17,474 nt of DNA from Draconibacterium sp. (lineage in GTDB: Bacteria > Bacteroidota > Bacteroidia > Bacteroidales > Prolixibacteraceae): the NCBI GenBank assembly GCA_030595485.1, contig JAUVDE010000017.1:1-17474 (forward strand). Reading direction: 5' to 3'. The notes beneath the pieces are model-generated. The model was not told the DNA's origin and searched no databases. It worked only from the letters and a program-made list of their open reading frames with translations. Of the stretch, positions 1 to 9,317 are shown in pieces. A program made the translations under genes and the position numbers. The stretch's first letter is position 1. Every line of letters starts with the position of its first letter.

Positions 1-51
1 AATGTGCCTGCTACCAGAACTTATGGTTTTAATTTAAAAGTAACATTCTAA
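1..51 (+). CDS. SusC-like TonB-dependent transporter, 3' end only
   Basis: Frame 1 is open from the window edge to a TAA at 49-51 and encodes NVPATRTYGFNLKVTF. This is the typical last beta-strand of a SusC/RagA-type TonB-dependent outer-membrane receptor, ending in an aromatic residue after an 'xPxTRTxGFNxxxxF' stretch. The complete SusC further on ends almost identically (LPSTRTMGFNVTLTF). The gene lies 12 bases before a SusD-like lipoprotein gene, the standard SusC-SusD order. The rest of the gene is outside the window, so its domains and substrate cannot be judged. The call rests on 16 residues plus context. Confidence 0.85.
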   Translation, partial: NVPATRTYGFNLKVTF

Positions 52-63
52 AACGAAGGAACT

Positions 64-1623
64 ATGAAAAAGATATTTTATACAATTATACTAGCCCTGG
101 GATTTTTGGCATGTACCGATAATTTCGAAGAGGCAAACAGAGATCATTTCCGTATTTCGGACGCGGAATTAGATCAGGATTTCAACAGGCTTGGTTCTCC
201 TTTTCAGGGATTATTAAGCAATCTATTTGGACATCAGATTGAAGAAGACCTTTGTCACGACAATTGGGTTCGTCACTTGGGAACACCAACTCCATTTGTG
301 GGAGGTGTAAATAACACTACATATTACCCCAGGTGGAATTCTTATTGGGGCCGTATTTATGGCAGTGTTATGTCACCTGCAGCGCAGGTAATAAAGCAGT
401 CTGATGAAGGAGGTTACGAGGTATTCTCGGCGTGGGCAAAACTTTTGCAGGCATATGGTATTTCTAAACTTACTGTATTTCACGGACCGGTAATATATTC
501 TAATTTTGGCATTTCTGGTGAGGCTCATATTTACGATAGCGAACCTGATCTATACAATCAATTATTTGCTGATTTGGATGCAATTCAAGCCATATTTAAT
601 GCTAACAGTGATTATGCCGGTTTGAAAAAATTTGATGCCAGTTACAATGGAGACATGGAGAAATGGAGTAAATTCATAAACTCTCTTCGCTTAAGATTAG
701 CCATTAGGATTTCGAAAGTTGCACCAGCCCTTGCAAAAACACAGGGAGAAAAAGCCTTGAAAGGCGGGTTGATTTCATCGAACGGTGATAACTTTACTGT
801 TTCACTTTATGGGGGTAAAATACCTATGAACGTGATCTGTTTCGAATGGGGTGATACCCGTATGGGATCAGGAATGGAATCTTTTGGAATAGGTTTGAAA
901 GATAACAGGATTAAAAGTTATTTCGCTCCTGCTTCCGACAACACACTTTATCCAGATCATCCCGATTGGCCATATAAGGGTATTCACAGTGGGGCACACC
1001 TTGATGCAAAAGATCAAAGGCTGACTTATTCTACTATTAACGAATCGTTTAAATCGGTTAGTTCCAGAAGGTCTTTTACTTATTCAGAAGTTTGTCATTT
1101 AAAAGCCGAAGCTGCCCTTAGGGAGTGGGCTGATGCTGGTGATGCCAAAGAGAATTATGAAGAAGGTATAAAAGCTTCTTTTGCAGATTGGGGAGCCGGT
1201 GGTGTTGATGCTTATCTTGCTGATGCTACCAGTACGCCAATTGACTATGTTGATCCAAAAGAACCAAAAAATAATTTTACCAGCCGTTCTACCGTTACGG
1301 TTGCCTGGAATGAGGCAGATAGTGATGAGTTGAAACTGGAAAAAATTATCACTCAAAAGTACCTTAATGGTTTTAGCAACGCGAATGAAGTATGGGCTGA
1401 CCACCGAAGAACCGGTTATCCTAAATTGCCGTATAACACTAAAAATGACAGTAATGCAGATTATGGTGTTATCGCTGCTGATGACTTCTTAAAAAGATGG
1501 CCATTTCCAAATGGCGAACGCAACAATAATCAGGATGGCGTTGCCGATGCAACTTCAAAAATGGGTGGACCAGACGAAATTGGTACTCGCTTATGGTGGG
1601 ATACCGGTGGTTCTAACTTTTAA
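64..1623 (+). CDS. SusD/RagB-family outer-membrane lipoprotein (SusD-like_2 type), copy 1
   Basis: A 519-aa surface lipoprotein that would form the lid of the SusC-like transporter encoded just upstream and capture its ligand. The N-terminus is a lipoprotein signal: MKKIFY, a hydrophobic stretch and lipobox LGFLAC with lipid-bearing Cys17. The mature start, CTDNFEEAN, is the hallmark of the SusD-like_2 subfamily. Length fits the family (about 480-550 aa). The C-terminus carries the conserved GTRLWWD motif. The start ATG follows GAAGGAAC, and the gene begins 12 bases after the SusC stop, so the two are co-transcribed. A strong terminator follows at 1651-1682. It is clearly paralogous to the SusD at 4907-6484 along its whole length, with shared blocks such as TPTPFVGGVNNTTYY and LEKI. 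SusD-like_2 members bind varied nutrients, and no enzyme nearby reveals the ligand. Confidence 0.93.
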   Translation: MKKIFYTIILALGFLACTDNFEEANRDHFRISDAELDQDFNRLGSPFQGLLSNLFGHQIEEDLCHDNWVRHLGTPTPFVGGVNNTTYYPRWNSYWGRIYGSVMSPAAQVIKQSDEGGYEVFSAWAKLLQAYGISKLTVFHGPVIYSNFGISGEAHIYDSEPDLYNQLFADLDAIQAIFNANSDYAGLKKFDASYNGDMEKWSKFINSLRLRLAIRISKVAPALAKTQGEKALKGGLISSNGDNFTVSLYGGKIPMNVICFEWGDTRMGSGMESFGIGLKDNRIKSYFAPASDNTLYPDHPDWPYKGIHSGAHLDAKDQRLTYSTINESFKSVSSRRSFTYSEVCHLKAEAALREWADAGDAKENYEEGIKASFADWGAGGVDAYLADATSTPIDYVDPKEPKNNFTSRSTVTVAWNEADSDELKLEKIITQKYLNGFSNANEVWADHRRTGYPKLPYNTKNDSNADYGVIAADDFLKRWPFPNGERNNNQDGVADATSKMGGPDEIGTRLWWDTGGSNF

Positions 1624-1650
1624 TTGAAAAATTAAAACGTATAAATATAA

Positions 1651-1682
1651 ATACCGGGGGTTACAACCTCCGGTATTTTTTT
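1651..1682 (+). terminator. Rho-independent terminator of the first SusCD pair
   Basis: The arms ATACCGGGGG (1651-1660) and CCTCCGGTAT (1667-1676) pair over 10 bp with one G-U wobble around the loop TTACAA, followed by a run of seven Ts (1676-1682). It lies 27 bases after the SusD stop. It separates the first SusCD pair from the second, which therefore needs its own promoter. Confidence 0.9.
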
Positions 1683-1885
1683 GCTTGTGGTTTTGAAAAT
1701 CTTGACTAACATTTCTGGAAAATCTATTTAATCTAAACTTTTCAGATCTTATTAATTAGAAGAAATTTCGCGTGCAGTAAAGTTTATTTGACCATCTTTT
1801 TGCATATCTTCGTTTACTACTTAATTAAGCAATTTATTGTTGATAATTCAAATATATTTTGACGTTGTGCAGAATTTATAAAAAT
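1683..1885 (+). promoter_or_regulatory. Leader/promoter region of the second SusCD pair
   Basis: This AT-rich stretch between the terminator and the SusC start must hold the promoter of the second pair if the terminator works, which is an inference. I see only a weak approximation to the Bacteroidota -7 box (TAnnTTTG) at 1853-1861 and no convincing -33 box at the right distance. A 10-bp perfect palindrome CTTAATTAAG lies at 1820-1829 and could be an operator, but such palindromes are common by chance in AT-rich DNA. Confidence 0.3.
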
Positions 1886-4800
1886 ATGCTGAGGTTTTTT
1901 ATTATTCTTATAATGTCCATGAAACTATTCGGCAGTGTACATGCGCAAACAGCAGTTACAGGCAGTGTTTATGGCGAAGATAACACTAAAATATCAGGTA
2001 TTTTGGTCGTACAACAAGGTACAAGCAATGGTACAATTACAAATGAAATTGGTAACTATGCTATTAGTGTCCCACCAGATGCAACTTTAATTTTCTCTTT
2101 TGTTGGTATGGAAATTATTGAGGAGAAGGTAAATGGCCGATCTTCTGTCGATGTTACAATGGTAACAGGTGCTAATGGTTTCGCTGAATTTGTTGTGACG
2201 GCACTGGGCATTAAACATAAGGTTGAGCCCTTAGTCTATTCACCGCAAACCATTCTTGGTACCGAGTTCGGTAAATCAAAAGACATAAACTTTTTGAATA
2301 GTATTTCGGGTAGGGTAGCAGGAGCCGATGTTAAAAAAAGTAGTTCTGGTGTCGGTGGGTCAACACGTTTAATTTTAAGAGGTAATAAGTCGGTAATTGG
2401 CGGTAGCGAACCACTATTTGTTATTGATGGTATACCAATAACAAATATTAAAGGTAGCCAGCCAGGTATGTGGGGGGGGATAGATCAAGGTGATGGTCTT
2501 TCTCAAATTAACCCCGAGGACATTGAAAGTATTAGTTTCCTTAAGGGATTTAATGCTTCAGTACTTTATGGAGCTCAGGGAGCAAATGGTGTAGTTGTTC
2601 TTACAACCAAAAATGGCAAATTGGGAAAAGCCAGAATTAATATTAGTTCAGGTGTTACTTTTGAAAATGTAGTTAAAATACCCGAACTTCAGTACAAATA
2701 CGGTGCAGAGAATGGTGTTAAAGAGAGTTGGTCAACTACCGCTGGTAACTACAATAATTCATTTGTAGAAGATTATTTTACAACAGGTGTGAACTTTATA
2801 AATTCTGTTTCTATAAGTGGAGGGAACAATAAAACAACGGCTTACCTTTCATATTCAAATACTTTGGCAGGTGGAGTTACTCCTGATAACAAGTACCAAA
2901 AGAATAATATTTCATTTAAGCAAACAACTAAATTGTTTCACGATAAGATATTCGTTTCATCAAATATAATACTGGCAAGTGAGGTAACCGACAACAAACA
3001 ACCTGCAGGTTACTATTTAAATCCTCTTACTGGTTTATATCTGTTTCCACGAAATGGTATCGATGGTAATGGAATGGATTATTACAAGGAAAATTATGAA
3101 TATTTCAGAGAGGATAGGAATATGATGTGGCAGAACTGGTTTGTACAAGATCACTTTCAGTCAAATCCGTATTGGATTATAAATAATGAGTTAAAAGAAA
3201 ATAAAACCCAGCGTGTAATAGGAAATCTTTCTTTAAGCTGGAAATTAAATGACCAATTTCGCTTTGCCCTTCGTGGTAGCTACGATTATGCTGAAAAATT
3301 GAATGAGGAAAAATATTATGCTGGATCCAATAGTACCAATACTCACCCGAATGGACGTTGGGATTATCAGAAATATACAGATGAATTAATTTATACGGAC
3401 GCTATACTAAACTATAACGAAAGTTTTGGGAATATTACCTTCAATGCAATCGCTGGGGCAAGTTATCAGAAAATGATTTATGGTTTGGGAGTACAATTAA
3501 ATACTGGAATTAATGGTTTAAATTATCCGAACGAATTTTATTTCCAAAATTTGCCTTCAAGTGTACAAGTACATTCTACTTTAAAAAGTAGAAGACAAGA
3601 ACAGGCTTTATTTGCCAATGCTCTATTCGGATTTAAAGAATTGTTATTTGTTGATATAACAGGTCGAAATGATTGGGTTTCAAACATAACAACAACAGAA
3701 AATCGCTCGTATTTTAATTCAGCAATTGGTTTATCCACACTTTTGAACGAAATAATTGATATGCCCCAATGGATAAGCTTGGCAAAAGCTCGAGCATCGT
3801 TCGCAAATGGTGTTAATACAGTAGGATTAAACTCACGAAATTATTATTCAAATTTGTCGGGTGGTGTGGTAAATATAAATCAATCCAAACCAATTTCCGA
3901 TTTGGAACCGGAAAAACTGAATAGTTTGGAAATTGGAACTGACTGGAGGTTTTTTAATGGACGTTTGGGTTTAGATTTTATTTATTACAATATTAATAGC
4001 AAAGGGCAATTCCTATCTTTTCAAACACCTTCAGTTACTGGGTATACTAACATCGATATTGAAAACGTAGAAATTATTAACAAGGGGATAGAATTTACTA
4101 TTGATGCCATTCCAGTAGAAAGAGGACAATTTATTTGGAAAACTGCGGTTAACTTTTCACAAAATATCAATAGAATTGCCGAATTTGATTCGGATATAAA
4201 ATGGTTGAATTTAGGTTCGTCGGAAGGTTACAGTGCCAGAATTCAGGAAGATGGTTCTATTGGTGATCTTTATGTTTATAAGTTCAAAAGAAACCATGCC
4301 GGAAAATTATTATTTGATGATAATGGAAAACCCTTAAGAAGTACAGAGCGTGAATTAGCAGGAAATCTTGAACCAGATTGGAGTTTGGGTTGGAACAATA
4401 CCATAGTTTATGGCAAATTTGATTTAAGCTTTCTTATTAATGCCAGAGTTGGTGGGAAAGTATTTAGTCAAACGGAATCTATATTGGACGAATCTGGTGT
4501 TTCTTTACGTTCAGGAGAAGCACGTGATTTAGGGTATGTTACGGTTGATGGAGTTGTTGAGTCTTCGGGAGCTGCAGTTACGCAAGTCGATCCCGAAACG
4601 TGGTACCGCTCTATTGGTGGTAGAAATGGAATTGGTGAACCTTATGTTTACAGTCGTACGAATGTACGTTTAGGTCAGTTCTCGCTTTCGTACAATTTCG
4701 ATTTAACCAATGCCAATTTCCCAATTGATGCATTAACTTGTTCATTGGTAGGACAGAACTTATTCTTTATTTATTTGGATTCGTCATATGATCCCGAATT

Positions 4801-4894
4801 GGTAATGAGTACCAATATAAATGCACAGTCGCTAGATAACTTTAATTTACCAAGCACCAGAACAATGGGTTTCAATGTTACGTTAACCTTTTAG
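1886..4894 (+). CDS. SusC/RagA-family TonB-linked outer-membrane transporter
   Basis: A complete TonB-dependent transporter that would import the ligand caught by the SusD encoded next to it. I prefer the ATG at 1886 (1002 aa) to the in-frame TTG at 1859, because it gives a clean signal peptide ending in HAQ. Order after the signal: a carboxypeptidase-regulatory-like beta-sandwich (about residues 23-95, starting AVTGSV); the TonB plug with the SusC hallmarks SISGRVAGADV, STRLILRG and EPLFVIDGIPI and an IEDS-type segment PEDIESISFLKG (about 100-250); then the 22-stranded barrel, ending in TF. The length of about 1000 aa is normal for SusC. The SusD gene starts 12 bases after the stop, and a second TAG directly follows the first. 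The run of eight Gs at 2472-2479 in the plug region could slip and shift the frame. Substrate unknown. Confidence 0.93.
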   Translation: MLRFFIILIMSMKLFGSVHAQTAVTGSVYGEDNTKISGILVVQQGTSNGTITNEIGNYAISVPPDATLIFSFVGMEIIEEKVNGRSSVDVTMVTGANGFAEFVVTALGIKHKVEPLVYSPQTILGTEFGKSKDINFLNSISGRVAGADVKKSSSGVGGSTRLILRGNKSVIGGSEPLFVIDGIPITNIKGSQPGMWGGIDQGDGLSQINPEDIESISFLKGFNASVLYGAQGANGVVVLTTKNGKLGKARINISSGVTFENVVKIPELQYKYGAENGVKESWSTTAGNYNNSFVEDYFTTGVNFINSVSISGGNNKTTAYLSYSNTLAGGVTPDNKYQKNNISFKQTTKLFHDKIFVSSNIILASEVTDNKQPAGYYLNPLTGLYLFPRNGIDGNGMDYYKENYEYFREDRNMMWQNWFVQDHFQSNPYWIINNELKENKTQRVIGNLSLSWKLNDQFRFALRGSYDYAEKLNEEKYYAGSNSTNTHPNGRWDYQKYTDELIYTDAILNYNESFGNITFNAIAGASYQKMIYGLGVQLNTGINGLNYPNEFYFQNLPSSVQVHSTLKSRRQEQALFANALFGFKELLFVDITGRNDWVSNITTTENRSYFNSAIGLSTLLNEIIDMPQWISLAKARASFANGVNTVGLNSRNYYSNLSGGVVNINQSKPISDLEPEKLNSLEIGTDWRFFNGRLGLDFIYYNINSKGQFLSFQTPSVTGYTNIDIENVEIINKGIEFTIDAIPVERGQFIWKTAVNFSQNINRIAEFDSDIKWLNLGSSEGYSARIQEDGSIGDLYVYKFKRNHAGKLLFDDNGKPLRSTERELAGNLEPDWSLGWNNTIVYGKFDLSFLINARVGGKVFSQTESILDESGVSLRSGEARDLGYVTVDGVVESSGAAVTQVDPETWYRSIGGRNGIGEPYVYSRTNVRLGQFSLSYNFDLTNANFPIDALTCSLVGQNLFFIYLDSSYDPELVMSTNINAQSLDNFNLPSTRTMGFNVTLTF
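2472..2479 (+). repeat. G8 homopolymer inside the SusC coding sequence
   Basis: Eight consecutive Gs encode the last two bases of a Trp codon and two Gly codons in the plug domain (context GMWGGIDQ). Runs of eight Gs are rare in AT-rich coding DNA. Gain or loss of one base would frameshift the transporter early, so this is a candidate slipped-strand switch. Switching itself is not shown by the sequence. Confidence 0.75.
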
Positions 4895-4906
4895 TAGCGA
4901 GGAACT

Positions 4907-6484
4907 ATGAAAAAGATCTTTTATAAAGCTATTCTGATAATTGTACTGGCGTTAGGCGCTTGTACCGATAATTTTGAGGAAATTAATACACAACCATACC
5001 AAATTGATGGTGAATCACTTCAGCAAGATTTTAATAATGTTGGTGCGTTTTACCCTGATATGTTATATAATTTGTTTGGTCATCAAGTTGAACATAATCT
5101 GGTTCATGATTCCTTTATTCGTCATCTGGCAACGCCAACGCCTTTTGTTGGAGGTGTAAATAATACCACTTACTACCTTCGCTGGAATACATTTTGGGAT
5201 AGAATATATAGTAATGTAATGGCAACAGGCAGGCAGGTCATCAAGCTGGCAGAAGAGGATGATTATGATGTTTTTGCAGCGTGGGCAAGGCTTATAATGA
5301 TAACTGGAACCTCTCGTTTAACAGCATATCATGGCCCATTAATCTATTCCGATTACGGTTCTTCAAATCAGATTATTGAGTATGATAGTGAAGAAGTACT
5401 TTATACTACCTGGTTTAGAGAGCTTGATGAAATACTGGCTGTTTTCGAAGCAAACAAGGACTATACTGGAATGACTACATTTGATGCAACGTACGGTGGC
5501 GATGTTACAAAATGGATAAAGTTTACAAATAGCCTTCGTCTGCGTTTAGCAATGCGTTTGGTAAATATTAAACCCGAGTTGGCTCAAACTCAAGGGGAAA
5601 AAGCTTTAAAAGATGCAGGAGGTTTAATCATTGCAAATGCTGATAATATGTACATTTCGTTGTATGGAAATACTTTTAATCCGGCTACGATTTGTTTCTC
5701 ATGGAACGATACTCGCATGAGTGCTACAATGGAATCTGTTTTGGTTGGATATAAAGACAAGAGAATTGAAAAGTATTTTGAGCCAGTTACCAATGTTTCT
5801 TTGGTTGCTGATCATGTTGATTGGCCATACAAAGGAATTCGTAATGGAGCCTACCTGGTTGCAAAAGATGATCATACCAACTTCTCAACAATTAACAAAA
5901 ATTTTAAAAGTGTTAATAGACGTAGATTATTTGCGGCCTGCGAAACACATTTCTTGGTTGCTGAGGCAGCATTAAGAGGATGGGGAAATACCGGTGAGGT
6001 AAAAACGAATTACGAAAATGCAATTAGAACTTCTTTTGTTGAATGGGGAGCAGATGGTGTGGATGAATACTTGAATGATAGCACTAGTTTACCGCTTGAT
6101 TATAATGATCCGGTTTATGATGGAGATATAAACGATTTTACCAACCGTATAATGGTTACTGTAAAATGGGATGATGCAGCCATAAATGAGGTGAAACTGG
6201 AAAAAATTATGACACAGAAGTGGATTTCAGGTTATATGAATACCGTTGAAACTTGGGTTGACCATCGCAGAACAGACTATCCTAAACTTCCTTTCAACTA
6301 CCAAAATGATAGTAGCTCTGACTGGGGAATTATTGCCAATGATGATTTTTTAAGAAGAATGACATTTGTAGATGGTGAAAGAAATAATAATCCGCTTGGT
6401 GTTGCTGATGCAAGCACTAAATTAGGAGGATCAGACGAAATAGGTACTCGCTTATGGTGGGATGTTCCAGGTTCTAATTTCTAG
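4907..6484 (+). CDS. SusD/RagB-family outer-membrane lipoprotein (SusD-like_2 type), copy 2
   Basis: A 525-aa ligand-capture lipoprotein, partner of the SusC ending 12 bases upstream. The signal is MKKIFYKAIL followed by a hydrophobic run and lipobox LALGAC, with lipid-bearing Cys19. The mature start CTDNFEEINTQP is the textbook SusD-like_2 opening. The protein aligns without major gaps to the SusD at 64-1623: shared blocks include NLFGHQ, TPTPFVGGVNNTTYY, WPYKGI and the C-terminal GTRLWWD, with about half or more of the residues identical by eye. Several loops between these blocks differ, suggesting a different or broadened ligand. The ATG is preceded by GAGGAAC, almost the same leader as copy 1. 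No hairpin terminator follows, so read-through into the gene at 6635 is possible across the 150-base gap. Confidence 0.93.
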   Translation: MKKIFYKAILIIVLALGACTDNFEEINTQPYQIDGESLQQDFNNVGAFYPDMLYNLFGHQVEHNLVHDSFIRHLATPTPFVGGVNNTTYYLRWNTFWDRIYSNVMATGRQVIKLAEEDDYDVFAAWARLIMITGTSRLTAYHGPLIYSDYGSSNQIIEYDSEEVLYTTWFRELDEILAVFEANKDYTGMTTFDATYGGDVTKWIKFTNSLRLRLAMRLVNIKPELAQTQGEKALKDAGGLIIANADNMYISLYGNTFNPATICFSWNDTRMSATMESVLVGYKDKRIEKYFEPVTNVSLVADHVDWPYKGIRNGAYLVAKDDHTNFSTINKNFKSVNRRRLFAACETHFLVAEAALRGWGNTGEVKTNYENAIRTSFVEWGADGVDEYLNDSTSLPLDYNDPVYDGDINDFTNRIMVTVKWDDAAINEVKLEKIMTQKWISGYMNTVETWVDHRRTDYPKLPFNYQNDSSSDWGIIANDDFLRRMTFVDGERNNNPLGVADASTKLGGSDEIGTRLWWDVPGSNF

Positions 6485-6634
6485 GAATAGATTTTTGCTT
6501 ATCAATCTCAACGTTAGCTTTTGCGAACAAATATTTTCTGTTGAAAGCCTGTTCTATAACTTGTTTTGTGTGATTATTTCTGTCATATTTCAAACTTCTT
6601 TTTTTGTACCTTTCAACATCTAAACCTATTTATT

Positions 6635-9307
6635 ATGAAACTCGTTAATTTAACTCAGCTAACGGTTATTTTTTTGTTTTTGATAATTGTTACTACATCA
6701 GCTAATGCTCAAAATCTTGATCATTTTAAAATTCACTCAACCAATTTATCTACAGGCACTAGTATTAAAACGAATGTGCAGTTTAATGGTTATACCAACC
6801 ATTGGCAAAATAACTTCACTCAGTGGCACAGGTATGGTAATCTGTTTAAAACAGCTACATCCGAAATTCAACTAACCATTTTACAGAGTAAGATTGATGT
6901 TGCCGATGATTTGCAAATTCCTGGATTGTTTATACAAGAAGGATTTGTATCCAATATTTTATCTTCTAAATATAAAGCAGTAAATAATCCAACACTTCAG
7001 CAAATACAGAATGAACTGAATAATGGCGATCTCCTCGTTACTATTTCTCCTGAAACAGAAGTGGGGCTAGAACTGGAACTTATTTCATCTGAAATTTTTG
7101 AATGGACTTTAACATTAAAAAGCTATCAATTTGGTACAATAGATTTTTCTCCGGTTAAAGCTTTTGTTTTGGAATTTAATGGACATAAACTATTCGTAAT
7201 TTCTTCTACGGATAAAAGTAAAATTGACCATTTTCAAACTCATCTAAAAAACACAAAAGAAATTCTAACAAAATACCGTCTGGAAAAAGGTTGGTTTGGT
7301 GCCTCAACTTTATTAAAAAGTGTAACGTGCACTCCAGGTCACCCAATTGAACTCATTGGCAAAGGAATGAATGAAGGAAATTCGTGGTTTATTTTCGACG
7401 GTTACATGGATTTTTTGGCACAAAAAGAAATTAAAGAATGGGTAAACTCTGTTGATTTACCAGTTGTAGCAAATGTTGGTTTTTCGCCTATTTATGGTTG
7501 TGAAGATTATGATGGTTTGCAGGTTCAGGATATGGCAACAAGTCAATCATGGATTGATTACGCCCATGAAAAAGGAGGTTATGCTTTCGGTTCGGTTTAC
7601 GATCCTAAAACTGATGTATTTAATTTTGATGGCTACTTTGCTGTTGAAGGAAACAAAGCTCAAATCGACAATGAGGATGTTCCTTTTATAAATAAAACGG
7701 GTTTATTAGAAGGTAATATGACTTCATCGATGGTACTATTTCTTGAAAAAGAGAAACAGTTGACAGATGAAACCATTTGGGATGCAATAATGAATAGAAA
7801 GGCAGTAGCTATTTTTGAAAAGGCAAATTTAATGGGACCTGAGAAATTCAGAAATGCACTTCAGTTGTTGTACCTCGATAAATATTATTTAGAAGACTAC
7901 TTTGTTGATAATATAGGTATTGAAGCAGAAGTTAAAGGTTATGAGCTTGTTACAACGATAAAAAACTATGCTAACGAAACTGTAGAAGGGAACTTTGAAT
8001 TTTCTTGTACAGAAGGTATTGAAGTTGAAAAAGGATATTCAACCCAAATTAGTCTTGCAGCTGGTGAAGCTAAAGAATTTCGTATTCCATTAAATATTTC
8101 AAAAGAGGCGATGGGAAAAACGAATCCGATTGCCATTCATTTTAATTCAGGAAGCAAGAAAAAGAGTATTGTTACAATGCTCGATCTGCCCCCGGTAATT
8201 TCAGTACACCAAGTACTTTATGGGCACACACCTAAAGTAAGTTTTCCGGTAACCATTCATAATTTCTCAAGCCAAACCAAGGTGCCGGTAAATGTTGAAG
8301 TATACAAAAAGGATAATCCAAACAATACGATTTCTACTTATTCTGAAGTGGTTGAGGTAGCAACATCTGACTATAAGCAAACGAATTTTGATTTAGAATT
8401 GGATGCCGGAGAATACACTGTTATAATAAAAGCCTTGGGATTACAATACGAAAGTCAACTTGGGGTAGGAAAAGCAGAAGGAAAAACATACCTCTACGAA
8501 GTTGATCTTAACAGCGATGGAATAAAGGAGTATCGAATGGAAAATGATTCGGTTCAAATTACCTTGTTGCGAACTGGTGCCCGTGTTATTGAGTATATTG
8601 TAAAAAGTAAGAATGATAATGTGTTGTTTAAAATCTGGCCAGAAAAAGCAATCAACGATAAACGACCTTTTAGAAAACGTGCTTTTTATCCTTATGGTGG
8701 ATTCGAAGATTTCCTGGGGCAAGCTAGCATGGAAACGCATAGGATATACAATGCAAAAGTTATTCAAAAAGAAGGAGATTTTGTGCGGGTGGAAATGGAA
8801 ACCGATTACTTTGGCAATAAGCTAAAAAAGATTTTCACACTTTATGGAAATTCTCCTTTGTTGGAAGTACGCTTCGAACTCGATTTCAAAAACCCTGAAG
8901 CAAATGTGCTAGGACCACAACCCATACTTCATTTAGGAAAAGAACATGGTACTGAAGATGTATTTACAGTTCCAACGACTGACGGTTTAAAAGAGTACAG
9001 AATGCTACCCGAGAAATATTATGGACAGGCGATTGAGGCAAAAGAAGGTTGGAATGCCGGATACGATACCAAAGAGAATATTTCATTTGTTGGCGCTTTC
9101 CCTGTAAAACAACCACTCTTTTTGCATATGTGGATGAATCATCCGAGTAATACCGATGCCCCACATTATTATGTCGAATTTCAGCCCTGGACACCTATTG
9201 CTCAGAAAACAACTATGTACTTTACATATTATTTGTGGGGAAGCGGTGGAGCTTGGGAAAATGGTGTGTCAGAGTTGAGAAAAAGAAATTTAATTACTAC
9301 CCGATAA
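6635..9307 (+). CDS. Large secreted multidomain protein with mutarotase-like C-terminus, function unknown
   Basis: An exported protein of 890 aa that I do not recognise as a named family. I chose the ATG at 6635 because it gives a clean signal peptide (MKLVNLTQ, a hydrophobic run, then SANAQ); the frame is open further upstream from a TTG at 6566. Residues 30-420 form an alpha/beta region with HEKGGYAFG and a late 'LTDETIWDAIMNRKAVAI' that resembles the end of CehA/McbA-type PHP metallohydrolases, but the usual metal-binding histidines are not evident, so it may be inactive. Residues about 425-515 and 520-615 look like two beta-sandwiches. A DLNSDG loop at 624-629, typical of calcium sites, opens the C-terminal part (620-890), which looks like a galactose-mutarotase-like fold (YPYGGFEDFLG, aromatic-rich end). 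The next gene starts 10 bases later. Probably periplasmic or outer-surface carbohydrate handling; this is inference. Confidence 0.85.
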   Translation: MKLVNLTQLTVIFLFLIIVTTSANAQNLDHFKIHSTNLSTGTSIKTNVQFNGYTNHWQNNFTQWHRYGNLFKTATSEIQLTILQSKIDVADDLQIPGLFIQEGFVSNILSSKYKAVNNPTLQQIQNELNNGDLLVTISPETEVGLELELISSEIFEWTLTLKSYQFGTIDFSPVKAFVLEFNGHKLFVISSTDKSKIDHFQTHLKNTKEILTKYRLEKGWFGASTLLKSVTCTPGHPIELIGKGMNEGNSWFIFDGYMDFLAQKEIKEWVNSVDLPVVANVGFSPIYGCEDYDGLQVQDMATSQSWIDYAHEKGGYAFGSVYDPKTDVFNFDGYFAVEGNKAQIDNEDVPFINKTGLLEGNMTSSMVLFLEKEKQLTDETIWDAIMNRKAVAIFEKANLMGPEKFRNALQLLYLDKYYLEDYFVDNIGIEAEVKGYELVTTIKNYANETVEGNFEFSCTEGIEVEKGYSTQISLAAGEAKEFRIPLNISKEAMGKTNPIAIHFNSGSKKKSIVTMLDLPPVISVHQVLYGHTPKVSFPVTIHNFSSQTKVPVNVEVYKKDNPNNTISTYSEVVEVATSDYKQTNFDLELDAGEYTVIIKALGLQYESQLGVGKAEGKTYLYEVDLNSDGIKEYRMENDSVQITLLRTGARVIEYIVKSKNDNVLFKIWPEKAINDKRPFRKRAFYPYGGFEDFLGQASMETHRIYNAKVIQKEGDFVRVEMETDYFGNKLKKIFTLYGNSPLLEVRFELDFKNPEANVLGPQPILHLGKEHGTEDVFTVPTTDGLKEYRMLPEKYYGQAIEAKEGWNAGYDTKENISFVGAFPVKQPLFLHMWMNHPSNTDAPHYYVEFQPWTPIAQKTTMYFTYYLWGSGGAWENGVSELRKRNLITTR

Positions 9308-9317
9308 AAGTGTTATT

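Noticed and set aside
1859..1885. Upstream TTG start for the second SusC, adding nine residues
   Set aside because: The ATG at 1886 gives a normal signal peptide; the extra residues put Cys, Arg and Lys before it and a TTG start is less likely.
6512..6527. Small hairpin GTTAGC-TTTT-GCGAAC after the second SusD, considered as a terminator
   Set aside because: A six-base stem with one mismatch and no following T-run is too weak.
6607..6614. TACCTTTC as a -7 promoter box for the 890-aa gene
   Set aside because: It matches TAnnTTTG in 7 of 8 positions, but no TTTG-type -33 box lies at the needed distance.
6566..6634. TTG-initiated extension of the 890-aa protein
   Set aside because: The 23 extra residues precede a perfect signal peptide that starts at the ATG at 6635.
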